Shown here in pieces: positions 8,812 to 15,928 of a stretch of DNA of 24,198 nt. This DNA is from Leptofilum sp050292445. Its GTDB lineage: Bacteria; Chloroflexota; Anaerolineae; Promineifilales; Promineifilaceae. The notes beneath the pieces were generated by a model. That model worked only from the letters and a program-made list of their open reading frames with translations, was not told the DNA's origin and did not search any database. The stretch lies in NCBI GenBank assembly GCA_050292445.1, contig JBNKLQ010000069.1, positions 1-24,198 on the forward strand, written 5' to 3'. How positions within the stretch are numbered: the stretch's first letter is position 1; each line of letters opens with the position of its first letter. A program made the position numbers and the translations under genes.

Positions 8812-9426
8812 ATGAACTCTATTTCTGATCCAACCCTGCAACCGTGGGGAAACAACCTCCCGGCCTATGCCGATGCGCAAAGTTACCCGCTCATTCAGCG
8901 CTGCCTGGCTGGTGAGGAAACAGCGTATGTGACGCTGTATAACCAGTATGCTGGGATGATTTATCGGCTATGCTACAGCTTACTGCAACATCGAGAAGAT
9001 GCTGAAGAGGTGCTGCAAGACAGTTTTGAATATGCGTTCCGCAAGCTGGCCAATTATGACGCCAATAAATCGGCTTTTAAGACGTGGCTGTACCAGATTG
9101 CCGTCAGCCGCTGCCACAACAAGCGGCGGCGCAAATGGCTGCCTACCTTCTCGCTGAGCCAGCTAACAAACCTGGATGTGACGGATACGGATTCCCCCAC
9201 CCCCGTAGAAACGATGCAGCTCACAGAGCAGCAGCAGGTGGTGTGGACAGCCATTCAGGAATTATCGGACAAGCTGCGGGAAACGGCCGTCTTGCGCTAT
9301 TATGAAGGATTTTCGTACGTGGAAATTGGCCATATTTTGGGGATTCCTACCAAAACGGCCGAATCCCGAATGCGATTGGCGCACAAAGCGTTGCGCGAAT
9401 CGTTGACGGAGCAGATTGAACCATGA
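8812..9426 (+). CDS. ECF-type RNA polymerase sigma-70 factor
   Basis: This 204-residue protein has sigma region 2 at about 38-108, with the core-binding stretch HREDAEEVLQDSF and an Arg/Lys cluster (NKRRRK), and region 4 at about 143-196, with a helix-turn-helix (EGFSYVEIGHILGIP ending in SRMRLAHKAL). There is no region 1 or 3, as expected for an extracytoplasmic-function sigma factor. It would direct RNA polymerase to a small regulon. The ATG is one base after the stop of the glycosyltransferase, and its end overlaps the next gene by ATGA, the typical coupling of a sigma factor to its anti-sigma partner. Its place between glycosyltransferase genes suggests an envelope-related regulon (inference). 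The first 25 residues are not conserved-looking. Confidence 0.93.
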   Translation: MNSISDPTLQPWGNNLPAYADAQSYPLIQRCLAGEETAYVTLYNQYAGMIYRLCYSLLQHREDAEEVLQDSFEYAFRKLANYDANKSAFKTWLYQIAVSRCHNKRRRKWLPTFSLSQLTNLDVTDTDSPTPVETMQLTEQQQVVWTAIQELSDKLRETAVLRYYEGFSYVEIGHILGIPTKTAESRMRLAHKALRESLTEQIEP

Positions 9427-9938
9427 TTGAGACAAATAACCAAACAAATCTGCTGCAAGAATACGTGTTGGATTTGCTGCCATCTGTGGAAAAACAGCCG
9501 CTGGCCAGGCAAATTGGAAATGATCCGGCCTTGCTGAAGCAGGTACAACAAGAGCGGCAGGTAGGGCAGTTGGTCAAGCGTACCTTGCAGCAGGCAGGCA
9601 CAATAGAAAACGGCCGTCTGGCCCAGCTTATGCCAGCAATTCCCAAGCAGAAACGGCCGTTTTGGAACAGCTTTGCCCCACGCCAATTGGCAATGGTGGC
9701 CATGCTGTTTATTTTGCTGCTTGGTGGCTGGCAATGGTTTAACAATGAACAGTCTGCCCTGTGGTCATCGCCCACAGCCGTGGCCGTTACCGCCACCATG
9801 ACGCACACGCCTGCCGCCACAGAAACACAAATAGCGCCAACGGAAACGGCCGTTGCTGACCAAGACGAACCCATTATTGTAACAACACCGGCTCCGCTGC
9901 CCACACCAATTGCGGCCGTGCCGATAAATACAAATTAA
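9423..9938 (+). CDS. probable anti-sigma factor, single-pass membrane protein
   Basis: This 171-residue protein overlaps the sigma factor gene by four bases. The N-terminal cytoplasmic part (residues 10-50) has the pattern LLQEYVLDLLP ... NDPALLKQVQQER, which resembles the short helical N-terminus of RskA-like anti-sigma factors. No H-x3-C-x2-C zinc motif is present, so it is not a classical ZAS protein. One membrane helix spans about 88-106, and the rest is a Thr/Pro/Ala-rich outer segment (115-171) without a recognisable fold. From this topology and the gene order I infer that it holds the ECF sigma factor at the membrane. It is short on sequence evidence alone, so the function rests mainly on context. 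It contains two ACGGCCGT copies within 55 bp, one of them in the otherwise unused Arg-Pro reading frame. Confidence 0.72.
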   Translation: MIETNNQTNLLQEYVLDLLPSVEKQPLARQIGNDPALLKQVQQERQVGQLVKRTLQQAGTIENGRLAQLMPAIPKQKRPFWNSFAPRQLAMVAMLFILLLGGWQWFNNEQSALWSSPTAVAVTATMTHTPAATETQIAPTETAVADQDEPIIVTTPAPLPTPIAAVPINTN

Positions 9939-9948
9939 GTTTGAATTT

Positions 9949-10010
9949 AGGACTGGCAGTCCTGAGATCAAATTAGTTGCTGCCACACAATATTAAGGAC
10001 TGCCAGTCCT
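9949..10010. repeat. pair of complementary 15-bp near-palindromes
   Basis: AGGACTGGCAGTCCT (9949-9963) and its exact complement (9996-10010), 32 bases apart, in the 97-bp gap before the TIGR03663-type gene. Each can fold alone, or the two can pair. No T run. Confidence 0.85.
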
Positions 10011-10035
10011 GAAAAATTAAAACGCTGGATATTTT

Positions 10036-13000
10036 ATGACTGACCTGACAACGCCTGAACCAAAACCCAACTTTTTAACCCGGCCCCTGTTGGCCACGCT
10101 CAACATTGACTGGGAAAAGGCCGCTTATTTTATCATTCTGCTGGCCGCTATTGTGACCCGCCTTTGGGGACTAGGTGACCGAGTCATGAGCCATGACGAG
10201 AGCCTGCACACCCAGTTTTCCTACCAATTCTTCATTGGTGATGGCTTCAGCCACACGCCGCTGATGCACGGTCCATTCTTGTTCCACATCACCCCCATTT
10301 TTTACTGGTTATTTGGCGACAGCGATTTTTCGGCACGGCTACCCGTGGCACTATTCGGCATCATTTTGGTGGCGATGCCCTACTTTTTACGCCCCTGGCT
10401 GGGCAAGATTGGTGCATTGGCTACCAGTTTCTTCTTCCTCATCTCGCCCTACCTCACCTACTACTCCCGTTACATTCGCCACGACATTTACGTGATTGTT
10501 TGGGCAATGATTATTTTTATCGCCATCTGGCGTTACTTCCAGGAGCGGGAAGAGAAATATTTGTGGTGGTTTGCCGCGGGCAACGCACTGATGTTCTCTA
10601 CCAAAGAGGTATCCTTTATTTACGTGGCCATTTTTGGCAGCTTTTTGATTTTGCGGCTGCTGCCCCAAATCTGGATGGCTCCCTGGCTGCGCAACAATTT
10701 GGACAAGCTGACCTCTCCTGTCCTGTTGATACTGCTGGGGCTGTTGATGATTGGCGGTGGCTTGTTGGGTCAGCAGTTGGCGGCAGAGCCAGACCCGGTG
10801 GCCACACCGGAAGACACTGGCGTCTTTGCTGTCGATCCGGATACCGCTGGCCAGATCACCCCAGAAGCGGAGCAGACCAGCGTTGTAGAAACCCGACTGG
10901 GCTGGGTAGAAATTGTGGGGATTTTTGCGCTGGCTGGTGGTCTGTTTTGGATCGCGGCCCGATATCGGCCGTTTTTAAAGAATTACAGCGAATTTGATCT
11001 CATTATTCTGTTTACCACCCTGATTTTGCCTATGGTTGCCCCCCTGCTGGTGGTTCTGGCTGGGGGCAATCCGCGTGACTACACGTTTAACAGCTGCCTT
11101 ATGGAAGGGCAAGATGCGATGTCGGCGCTTCAGGTCTTTTTTGCTCGCGTAGGGAATGCAACCTGCCGCGCTGCCTTTTTTGATTCGTCGATGTTTTTAA
11201 CGGTTTCATTTGTCGCGCTAACGTTTGTCATTGCGATCCTGATAGGGTTGTGGTGGGATCAACGCCGCTGGCTTATCGCCGCAGGCATTTACCACGCTAT
11301 CTTTTTTGTACTTTACACCTCTGTCTTCACCAACATCCAGTCTGGCTGGGTTAGCGGCACGGTTGGTTCGTTGGGCTACTGGCTAGAACAGCAGGACGTG
11401 GCTCGGGGGAATCAGCCATCTTTTTACTACTTTTTTGTGGTGCCTTTTTACGAATTTTTGCCGCTCATCTTTTCCCTGTTAGCTATACGGTTCTGGCTTA
11501 TTAAGCAGCGTCTCAATCAGGTGACGGGGTATTGGATTACGGCCGTTTTCCTGGCACTCCTTGGCTTTAGCTTAAGCAACTGGCTGTTTAATCTAAGCAA
11601 CGTCGCTGAAGGGTTGGCCATCAACCGCCTACCCGGCATTTTGGTGGCGCTGCTCATTTTGGGCATCGCTATTTTGGCCTGGTTCCTTATTCGGCGTGAC
11701 CAGATTTTGCGCGCCTACGGCCTGGAAAAAAGCTTGATGAGCCTGCTGGCCAAAGACATCATGTGCGAATTTGTGGCGTTTGTCAGTTGGTGGCTGGCCC
11801 TGACCTGGGTGGCTTACAGTGCCGCCGGAGAAAAAATGCCCTGGCTCAGCACCCACTTTGTTATTCCGATGGGGCTGCTGGCTGGCTGGTACGTCAACGA
11901 ACGATTTAAGGATGTAAGCTGGCGCGAGCTGTTCTCTAGACAGGCGCTAATTTATGCCGGTTTGACCTTGGGACTCATCATCGCGGTTTTTGTGGCGTTG
12001 GGTCCGGTCTTGCTGGGACGTGTGCAATTAGGCGACCAGCAGTTGAGCAATTTAGACCAGCTAGGCCGGGTATTGGGTGGTATTGTCCTGGCTGCTATCG
12101 TCTTTTGGTTTTGGCAGCAGGTCAGGGAAAAAGTGAACGGCAGTCTCCGTCGTCCGCTGCTGGTCATGTCTACCCTTATTCTGTTCAGCCTTCTCACCAT
12201 TCGCTTCACGTACCTGTCCAGCTTTCCCAATGCTGATTATGCTCGCGAATTTATGGTGTATGCGCATGGCGCACCGGCTGCCAAAAGCATGGTGCTAGAT
12301 CAGATTGAAACACTCTCTATGCGGCTGCACGGCGATAAAAGCATCAAGGTCGCTTTTGGCGGCAGTGGCGTCTCCTGGCCCTTTACCTGGTACATGCGCG
12401 AATATCCTAACCGCGTTTATTTTGGTGAAACCCCATCTGCCAGCCTGAATGAATCGCCAATGGTGCTGGTAGGGCGCAGCAACTGGGACGAAGTGGACCG
12501 GCTGCTGGGCAACAATTACACCTACCGCACCTACACCTACCTCTGGTGGCCAATGGAGGATTATCGCAACATCGGCTGGGCGGCTCTTTTGGGCGACCCC
12601 AATCGGCCAGAAGGCATGGAGCGGCGTGGGCTGCTGAACCCCAACGTGCGCGAGTCGCTATGGGACATCTTCTTCTACCGCGATTTTAGCAAGTACAGCC
12701 AGACTTTTGGCGGTACGCTCACCGATGGCCAATGGCCGCTGCGGGACGATTTGCGTCTGTATGTGCGCAAGGATGTGCTGGCCGACCTGTGGGATTATGG
12801 CCTGGAAGCGGTAGGCGCACCCGGTTTGGAAATACCGTATGAAGAGGGTGAAATTTCCGTGGCCCCGATGCTGGTGATTAACCCCAGCGGCGTGGCAGGT
12901 GCGACAGAAGATCAATTGTTTGCCCCGCGCAACGTGGTGGTAAGTGACGACGGCCGTATCTACGTCCTCGACTCGGGCAACCAGCGGGTACAAGTTTTTG

Positions 13001-13974
13001 ACGCCGCCGGACAGTTCATCGACAGCTTTGGCAGTCCTGGTGCAGGCAACGGTCAGTTTAGCCCCGAAGGGCAAGGGCCGTGGGGTCTGGCTATCGACGC
13101 GGAATTTATTTACGTGGCTGACACCTGGAACCATCGCGTGCAGAAATTCACGCTGGATGGGCAGTTTGTGGCCACATACGGCCGTCCCGGCAACACAGCC
13201 GATGATCCGGCAGGGCAAGGGCTGGGCTTATTCTTCGGCCCGCGTGAAATCGCCCTCACGGCCGATGGCCGCGCCCTGGTAACAGACACGGGACATCATC
13301 GTGTGCAAATTATGGATGCTGAGGGGAACTTCATCGGGCAGCTGGGTGCAGGCGGCGATCAGTTTGGCGCTGGCTTGGGCCAGTTTTATGAGCCTGTAGG
13401 CGTTGCTGTCGGCAGCGCTGAAAGCGCCGATGGGTTTGTTTACGTGGCAGATACGTGGAACGGCCGTATCCAGCAATTCACTTCGGACCTCATTCCGGTA
13501 AACGAATGGCTGCTAGACACCGGTTGGCCAGCCAACACCTCCATCAACAACAAGCCGTACCTGGCGGTAGACAGCGGCGGTCGCGTCTACGTCACCGATC
13601 CAGAGGCAGCGCGGGTGCTCATCTTTGGGCCGGACGGCAGCTATTTGGGTAAGTTTGGCCAGTTTGGCACCGATGCCAACAGCTTGAATTTGATCAACGG
13701 CATCTTCATCGACAAGCAGGATAACATCTACATTGCCGATGCGGGTAACAACCGCGTGCTCAAATACGCGCCGATCTTTGCCCCGGTGATTCCAATCGAA
13801 GAACCGATTGAAGAGCCGGTAGACGAATCCATTGAGGAACCTGTGGATGAGCCGAGCGATGAGTCGATAGTAGAACCGACTGAGGCCATTGAGGAAGATA
13901 CGGCCGTTGAGCCAACAGAGATAGTGCCAACAGAAGCTGTGTCCCCCACACCCACGCCAACTGATGAAAATTAA
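10036..13974 (+). CDS. TIGR03663-type membrane protein with C-terminal NHL beta-propeller
   Basis: This 1312-residue protein opens with a helix (30-46) and the signature loop DRVMSHDESLH (48-58) followed by PLMHGP (75-80). These match TIGR03663, a GT39-related family known to occur in the same genomes as Chlor_Arch_YYY proteins and often next to them. H53, D54 and E55 are the likely catalytic-site residues by analogy with PMT enzymes. Many helices follow to about residue 740, broken by a hydrophilic loop at about 250-286. Residues about 945-1250 hold six or so NHL-type repeats (IYVLDSGNQRVQVF, IYVADTWNHRVQKF, VYVADTWNGRIQQF, IYIADAGNNRVLKY), a propeller used for binding proteins or glycans. 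The last 60 residues are a Glu/Pro/Thr-rich tail without a fold. The ATG has only a weak ribosome site. A strong terminator follows. Confidence 0.87.
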   Translation: MTDLTTPEPKPNFLTRPLLATLNIDWEKAAYFIILLAAIVTRLWGLGDRVMSHDESLHTQFSYQFFIGDGFSHTPLMHGPFLFHITPIFYWLFGDSDFSARLPVALFGIILVAMPYFLRPWLGKIGALATSFFFLISPYLTYYSRYIRHDIYVIVWAMIIFIAIWRYFQEREEKYLWWFAAGNALMFSTKEVSFIYVAIFGSFLILRLLPQIWMAPWLRNNLDKLTSPVLLILLGLLMIGGGLLGQQLAAEPDPVATPEDTGVFAVDPDTAGQITPEAEQTSVVETRLGWVEIVGIFALAGGLFWIAARYRPFLKNYSEFDLIILFTTLILPMVAPLLVVLAGGNPRDYTFNSCLMEGQDAMSALQVFFARVGNATCRAAFFDSSMFLTVSFVALTFVIAILIGLWWDQRRWLIAAGIYHAIFFVLYTSVFTNIQSGWVSGTVGSLGYWLEQQDVARGNQPSFYYFFVVPFYEFLPLIFSLLAIRFWLIKQRLNQVTGYWITAVFLALLGFSLSNWLFNLSNVAEGLAINRLPGILVALLILGIAILAWFLIRRDQILRAYGLEKSLMSLLAKDIMCEFVAFVSWWLALTWVAYSAAGEKMPWLSTHFVIPMGLLAGWYVNERFKDVSWRELFSRQALIYAGLTLGLIIAVFVALGPVLLGRVQLGDQQLSNLDQLGRVLGGIVLAAIVFWFWQQVREKVNGSLRRPLLVMSTLILFSLLTIRFTYLSSFPNADYAREFMVYAHGAPAAKSMVLDQIETLSMRLHGDKSIKVAFGGSGVSWPFTWYMREYPNRVYFGETPSASLNESPMVLVGRSNWDEVDRLLGNNYTYRTYTYLWWPMEDYRNIGWAALLGDPNRPEGMERRGLLNPNVRESLWDIFFYRDFSKYSQTFGGTLTDGQWPLRDDLRLYVRKDVLADLWDYGLEAVGAPGLEIPYEEGEISVAPMLVINPSGVAGATEDQLFAPRNVVVSDDGRIYVLDSGNQRVQVFDAAGQFIDSFGSPGAGNGQFSPEGQGPWGLAIDAEFIYVADTWNHRVQKFTLDGQFVATYGRPGNTADDPAGQGLGLFFGPREIALTADGRALVTDTGHHRVQIMDAEGNFIGQLGAGGDQFGAGLGQFYEPVGVAVGSAESADGFVYVADTWNGRIQQFTSDLIPVNEWLLDTGWPANTSINNKPYLAVDSGGRVYVTDPEAARVLIFGPDGSYLGKFGQFGTDANSLNLINGIFIDKQDNIYIADAGNNRVLKYAPIFAPVIPIEEPIEEPVDESIEEPVDEPSDESIVEPTEAIEEDTAVEPTEIVPTEAVSPTPTPTDEN

Positions 13975-13996
13975 ACGGCCGTACGCCTAAAATCCC

Positions 13997-14032
13997 AGAC
14001 CTGCCAGGGTACAATCTGGCAGGTCTTTTTTT
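13997..14032 (+). terminator. intrinsic terminator of the glycosyltransferase unit
   Basis: A perfect 11-bp stem (AGACCTGCCAG at 13997-14007 with CTGGCAGGTCT at 14016-14026), an 8-base loop and a run of seven T. It lies 22 bp after the stop of the TIGR03663-type gene. Confidence 0.93.
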
Positions 14033-14046
14033 ATTAAGCAACCCCA

Positions 14047-14099
14047 TGTAGCCGCGCTTTCTTAGCGCGTAAAAGCGCAGATTGGAATCTGCGGCTACA
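14047..14099. repeat. nested inverted repeat before the SDR gene
   Basis: Outer 9-bp arms TGTAGCCGC (14047-14055) and its complement (14091-14099) enclose two smaller hairpins, around 14053-14069 and GCAGATT/AATCTGC at 14077-14092. It looks like a miniature palindromic element and ends eight bases before the ribosome site of the SDR gene. Confidence 0.75.
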
Positions 14100-14117
14100 G
14101 GTTTGAAGGAGAGAATG

Positions 14118-14876
14118 ATGGATTTCACAGGAAAAGTAGTTTTGGTCACAGGCGGATCGCGGGGCATTGGCCGGGCGATTTGCCAGCAGTTTGCCCAACA
14201 TGGGGCGCAGGTGATCGTACATTACAACAGAAATCGGAGCGCGGCGGAAGAAACGGCCGCTTCCCTCCAGGGCAGCAAGCACCACATCGCGCAAGCAAAG
14301 ATGGCGGAGCCACCATCGTTAGAAGCGTTGGTGCAGGAAGTTGTGGGCAATTATGGCCGTATCGACATCCTGGTCAACAACGCGGGCATCTATGAAGATC
14401 ATCCGCTGGCCGACGTGTCGTTTGCCGAGTGGCAGGCGGCGTGGCAGCAAACAGTGGCGGTAAACCTGGTGGGGGTAGCCAACCTGACCTACTTGGTGGG
14501 GCAGCAGATGATTAAGCAGGGATACGGCCGTATCATCAACGTCTCCTCACGCGGCGCTTTTCGTGGCGAACCTACCGCCCCTGCTTACGGAGCCAGTAAA
14601 GCTGGGCTGAACGCCATGAGCCAGTCGCTGGCCAAATATCTAGCACCGTACAACATTTTTGTAGGCGTAGTTGCCCCTGGCTTTGTGGAAACAGAGATGG
14701 CGGAAGAATTCCTGGCAGGCGAAATGGGAGACAGCGTGCGTGGGCAAAGCCCGCTCAACCGGGTAGCCACGCCCGACGAGGTCGCCTACCCCGTGCTCTT
14801 TTTGGCCGCTGAAGGCACCCAATTCCTCACCGGGGCCATCATCGACGTGAACGGAGCCTCCTATTTGCGTACCTAA
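14118..14876 (+). CDS. short-chain dehydrogenase/reductase (FabG-like)
   Basis: This protein of about 253 residues has a Rossmann fold with the classical SDR marks: the cofactor loop TGGSRGIG (11-18), NNAG near 86-89, a catalytic Ser in INVSS near 144, and YGASK with Tyr 157 and Lys 161. The C-terminus (LTGAIIDVNGASYLRT) is typical of 3-oxoacyl-ACP reductase-like SDRs. It would reduce or oxidise a carbonyl/alcohol with NAD(P)H; the substrate cannot be told. GGAG at 14108-14111 lies 6 bases before the ATG at 14118; an ATG at 14115, directly before it, is also possible. It stands alone after the terminator of the glycosyltransferase unit and is followed by convergent genes. Confidence 0.92.
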   Translation: MDFTGKVVLVTGGSRGIGRAICQQFAQHGAQVIVHYNRNRSAAEETAASLQGSKHHIAQAKMAEPPSLEALVQEVVGNYGRIDILVNNAGIYEDHPLADVSFAEWQAAWQQTVAVNLVGVANLTYLVGQQMIKQGYGRIINVSSRGAFRGEPTAPAYGASKAGLNAMSQSLAKYLAPYNIFVGVVAPGFVETEMAEEFLAGEMGDSVRGQSPLNRVATPDEVAYPVLFLAAEGTQFLTGAIIDVNGASYLRT

Positions 14877-14885
14877 TCCACATTC

Positions 14886-14979
14886 AAACCTGACAGGTTT
14901 ATGCAGAAGTTTTACTATCAGACTCCTTCGCGGAACAACTGTACTTCACATAAAGTCAACTTAAAAACCTGTCAGGTTT
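14886..14979. repeat. second pair of complementary 15-bp near-palindromes
   Basis: AAACCTGACAGGTTT (14886-14900) and its exact complement (14965-14979), 64 bases apart, in the 233-bp convergent gap 14877-15109. The layout is the same as at 9949-10010 and the core is related (CTG-x-CAG). The rest of the gap holds the terminator at 15071-15107 and nothing else I recognise. Confidence 0.85.
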
Positions 14980-15070
14980 CTCTATTCAACTCCCCATTTT
15001 GGACAGACGTGTCAGATTTTTGCTGTTTCTTCATTTCCATATATAGGCAAAGCACAAAAGAAATTGCAAT

Positions 15071-15107
15071 AAAAAAGCTCCTGGAGACGATTCCAGGAGC
15101 TCTTTTT
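15071..15107 (-). terminator. bidirectional intrinsic terminator
   Basis: A 10-bp stem (AGCTCCTGGA at 15076-15085 with its complement at 15092-15101) and 6-base loop, flanked by six A on the left and a T run on the right. On the minus strand it ends the lipoprotein gene, whose stop is at 15110; on the plus strand it could end read-through from the SDR gene. Confidence 0.9.
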
Positions 15108-15109
15108 AT

Positions 15110-15748
15110 TTAAGGCAAGAACTGGAAAGAGGAAGTCACTTGCTCATACAGTCTGTCCGCGCCAGCAGGCACAAAGGTGAGCTGATAAAGCTGGTCGTTG
15201 TGGATCGTGAACAACACACGGCTGATGTCCTGGCCGGGCATATTGTTAATTTGCACGGCCGTTTCCCCAGCTAGCATTACCTCTTCAATCTCTAAACCAA
15301 AATCCTCCGGGAATTCCGTATAACTGATGATCGCTTCATCCAACGATTGTCCGTTGGCTGGGGTAACAGCAACGCTCACCCACACCACATCACCATGCAA
15401 AATGAGTGGCTCGTCAGGGCAGCGATTACTCTCGACATCTTCTGAAGCCACACTGACAAATGTGTTCGTCAACACATCCTGACCGGGTAACCAGCAATAA
15501 TCCTCGGGATAAACAAAGCAGTAGTTGCTTTCTTCGCTGCTAAACACCCGACCCGATTGTGAATCGCAGGCGGTAGATTCAACGATTTCGGCTGGTGCAA
15601 TAGGTGGGACTTCAGTTGTTTCCTCAACTGATTCTGTAGTGGCGGGAACGGCCGTTCCTGCCGCCGCGTCCGTATCTGTTGCCACACATGCAGACAAACC
15701 TAATAACAAGCTACCCAAAATAACAAATGTCAACCATATATTTTTCAT
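15110..15748 (-). CDS. secreted lipoprotein of unknown function
   Basis: This 212-residue protein begins with a lipoprotein signal: K2, a hydrophobic stretch, and the lipobox LSAC with Cys 21, after which follows an Ala/Thr/Glu linker to about residue 55. It should be lipid-anchored on the outside of the membrane. The body, about 155 residues, has four Cys residues near its start and ends in YQLTFVPAGADRLYEQVTSSFQFL, which is reminiscent of PsbP-like or other small alpha/beta domains used in lipoproteins; this is only a resemblance. The ATG has a good ribosome site (GAGGTG) seven bases upstream. A bidirectional terminator begins right after the stop. It is divergent from the AraC-type regulator, which could control it (inference). 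Confidence 0.75.
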   Translation of the reverse strand: MKNIWLTFVILGSLLLGLSACVATDTDAAAGTAVPATTESVEETTEVPPIAPAEIVESTACDSQSGRVFSSEESNYCFVYPEDYCWLPGQDVLTNTFVSVASEDVESNRCPDEPLILHGDVVWVSVAVTPANGQSLDEAIISYTEFPEDFGLEIEEVMLAGETAVQINNMPGQDISRVLFTIHNDQLYQLTFVPAGADRLYEQVTSSFQFLP

Positions 15749-15928
15749 TTTTCACCTCACAGTGGAGTCACTTCAAGATAGTTATTAGGATAATGGAAGC
15801 GGGAAAACATAACTGTACGCTGGGCTGACGCAAGGCTGACGACTCACACGCCAAACCATCGCTTTAGCCAATGGCATAACCGCAAGAAAGATCAAGAAAC
15901 GGCCGTTTCCTTATCGTATAATAGCCCC
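15749..15928. other. divergent gap between lipoprotein and AraC-type genes
   Basis: This 180-bp gap holds the ribosome site of the lipoprotein gene, a direct repeat of GGCTGACG in the 15817-15840 region, and the AraC promoter region. The direct repeat is a possible regulator site; no clear promoter for the lipoprotein is seen. Confidence 0.4.
15896..15922 (+). promoter_or_regulatory. probable leaderless promoter of the AraC-type gene
   Basis: A perfect -10 box TATAAT (15917-15922) ends six bases before the ATG, and no ribosome site is present, as in leaderless genes. No good -35 box is seen. The 14-bp palindrome GAAACGGCCGTTTC (15896-15909) covers the place where the -35 and spacer would be and could be an operator, though it may be only one more copy of the dispersed ACGGCCGT family. 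Confidence 0.6.

Noticed and set aside
9347..9904. Minus-strand open frame of 185 codons opposite the sigma/anti-sigma genes
   Set aside because: It lies fully antisense to two well-supported overlapping genes, shows no domain pattern and has no ribosome site worth naming.
12658..13218. Minus-strand open frame of 186 codons opposite the NHL region
   Set aside because: It is antisense to clear NHL repeats, and its sequence has no recognisable family pattern.
14082..14117. TTG start for the first SDR gene
   Set aside because: It would start inside the nested inverted repeat and upstream of a good GGAG ribosome site; the ATG at 14118 fits the family's N-terminus.
14901..15113. Small plus-strand open frame of 70 codons after the SDR gene
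   Set aside because: No ribosome site, covers a palindromic repeat and the terminator, and has no coding character.
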